From contig CAMATI010000024.1 in the NCBI GenBank assembly GCA_945861095.1, forward strand, positions 1 to 32,843: a stretch of DNA of 32,843 nt. Direction: 5' to 3'. The position numbers and the translations under genes were made by a program. Below are positions 32,788 through 32,843 of this stretch, piece after piece. Under the pieces are notes generated by a model that made no database searches, was not told where the DNA came from, and worked only from the letters and a program-made list of their open reading frames with translations. The stretch is from Asaia bogorensis. Its GTDB lineage: Bacteria > Pseudomonadota > Alphaproteobacteria > Acetobacterales > Acetobacteraceae. Positions within the stretch are counted from its first letter, which is position 1; each line of letters opens with the position of its first letter.

Positions 32788-32843
32788 GCAGCGCGCGCCC
32801 TGTCTCTGGCTCCCTGCGACCTAGTCGCGTCCAAAACCGCGTG

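Overview
The window is GC-rich chromosomal DNA from an alphaproteobacterium, most likely Rhodospirillales/Acetobacteraceae. The evidence is the typical alphaproteobacterial ribosomal proteins (L20, L35, S2), a second GltX-type glutamyl-tRNA synthetase paralogue, tripartite tricarboxylate transporters with solitary Bug-type binding proteins, an SDR-DoxX fusion and many GTG/TTG starts. The taxonomic call is an inference from protein character; no rRNA or tRNA gene was seen.

Layout. 1-5000: a small secreted cytochrome c, an opposing transglutaminase-like protease, a short conserved unknown protein coupled to a strikingly degenerate glutamyl-tRNA synthetase paralogue, and a MetE-like zinc methyltransferase. 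5149-8168: a tight three-gene cassette made of a coiled-coil protein of unknown function, a P-loop-like protein that has lost its Walker A lysine, and an intact BrxD/DUF2791-like ATPase. This is the best candidate for an undescribed system. 8309-11529: an M48 lipoprotein protease, a membrane-anchored trypsin-like protease and a beta-helix protein with a PEP-CTERM-type tail. 11717-14786: a tctBA permease pair divergent from a tctC binding protein. 15402-19764: rpmI-rplT-pheS-pheT on the minus strand, ending in a previously easy-to-miss 40-codon ORF overlapping the pheT stop. 20187-23575: a RutF/HpaC-like flavin reductase, an SDR-DoxX fusion with a DUF2269 membrane protein, and a second Bug protein. 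23736-24867: a membrane-anchored, helical-repeat-like gene broken by one frameshift. 25232-32632: the housekeeping run rpsB-tsf-pyrH-frr-uppS-cdsA-dxr-rseP.

How genes work together. The right-hand run couples translation (S2, EF-Ts, ribosome recycling), UMP synthesis, isoprenoid carrier and phospholipid synthesis (UppS, CdsA, Dxr) and envelope stress proteolysis (RseP), with short gaps or ATGA overlaps. The minus-strand block couples two 50S proteins to phenylalanyl-tRNA synthetase, separated by a strong hairpin that may terminate or attenuate.

The non-coding DNA is unusually structured: a ~110-bp interspersed repeat present twice in opposite orientation (11525 and 20018), tandem hairpins at 11636-11709, a 243-bp composite palindrome between tsf and pyrH, a 24-bp minisatellite at 23591, and a 58-bp perfect palindrome at 32730 next to what may be an insertion-sequence end. 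No CRISPR array or complete insertion sequence was found.
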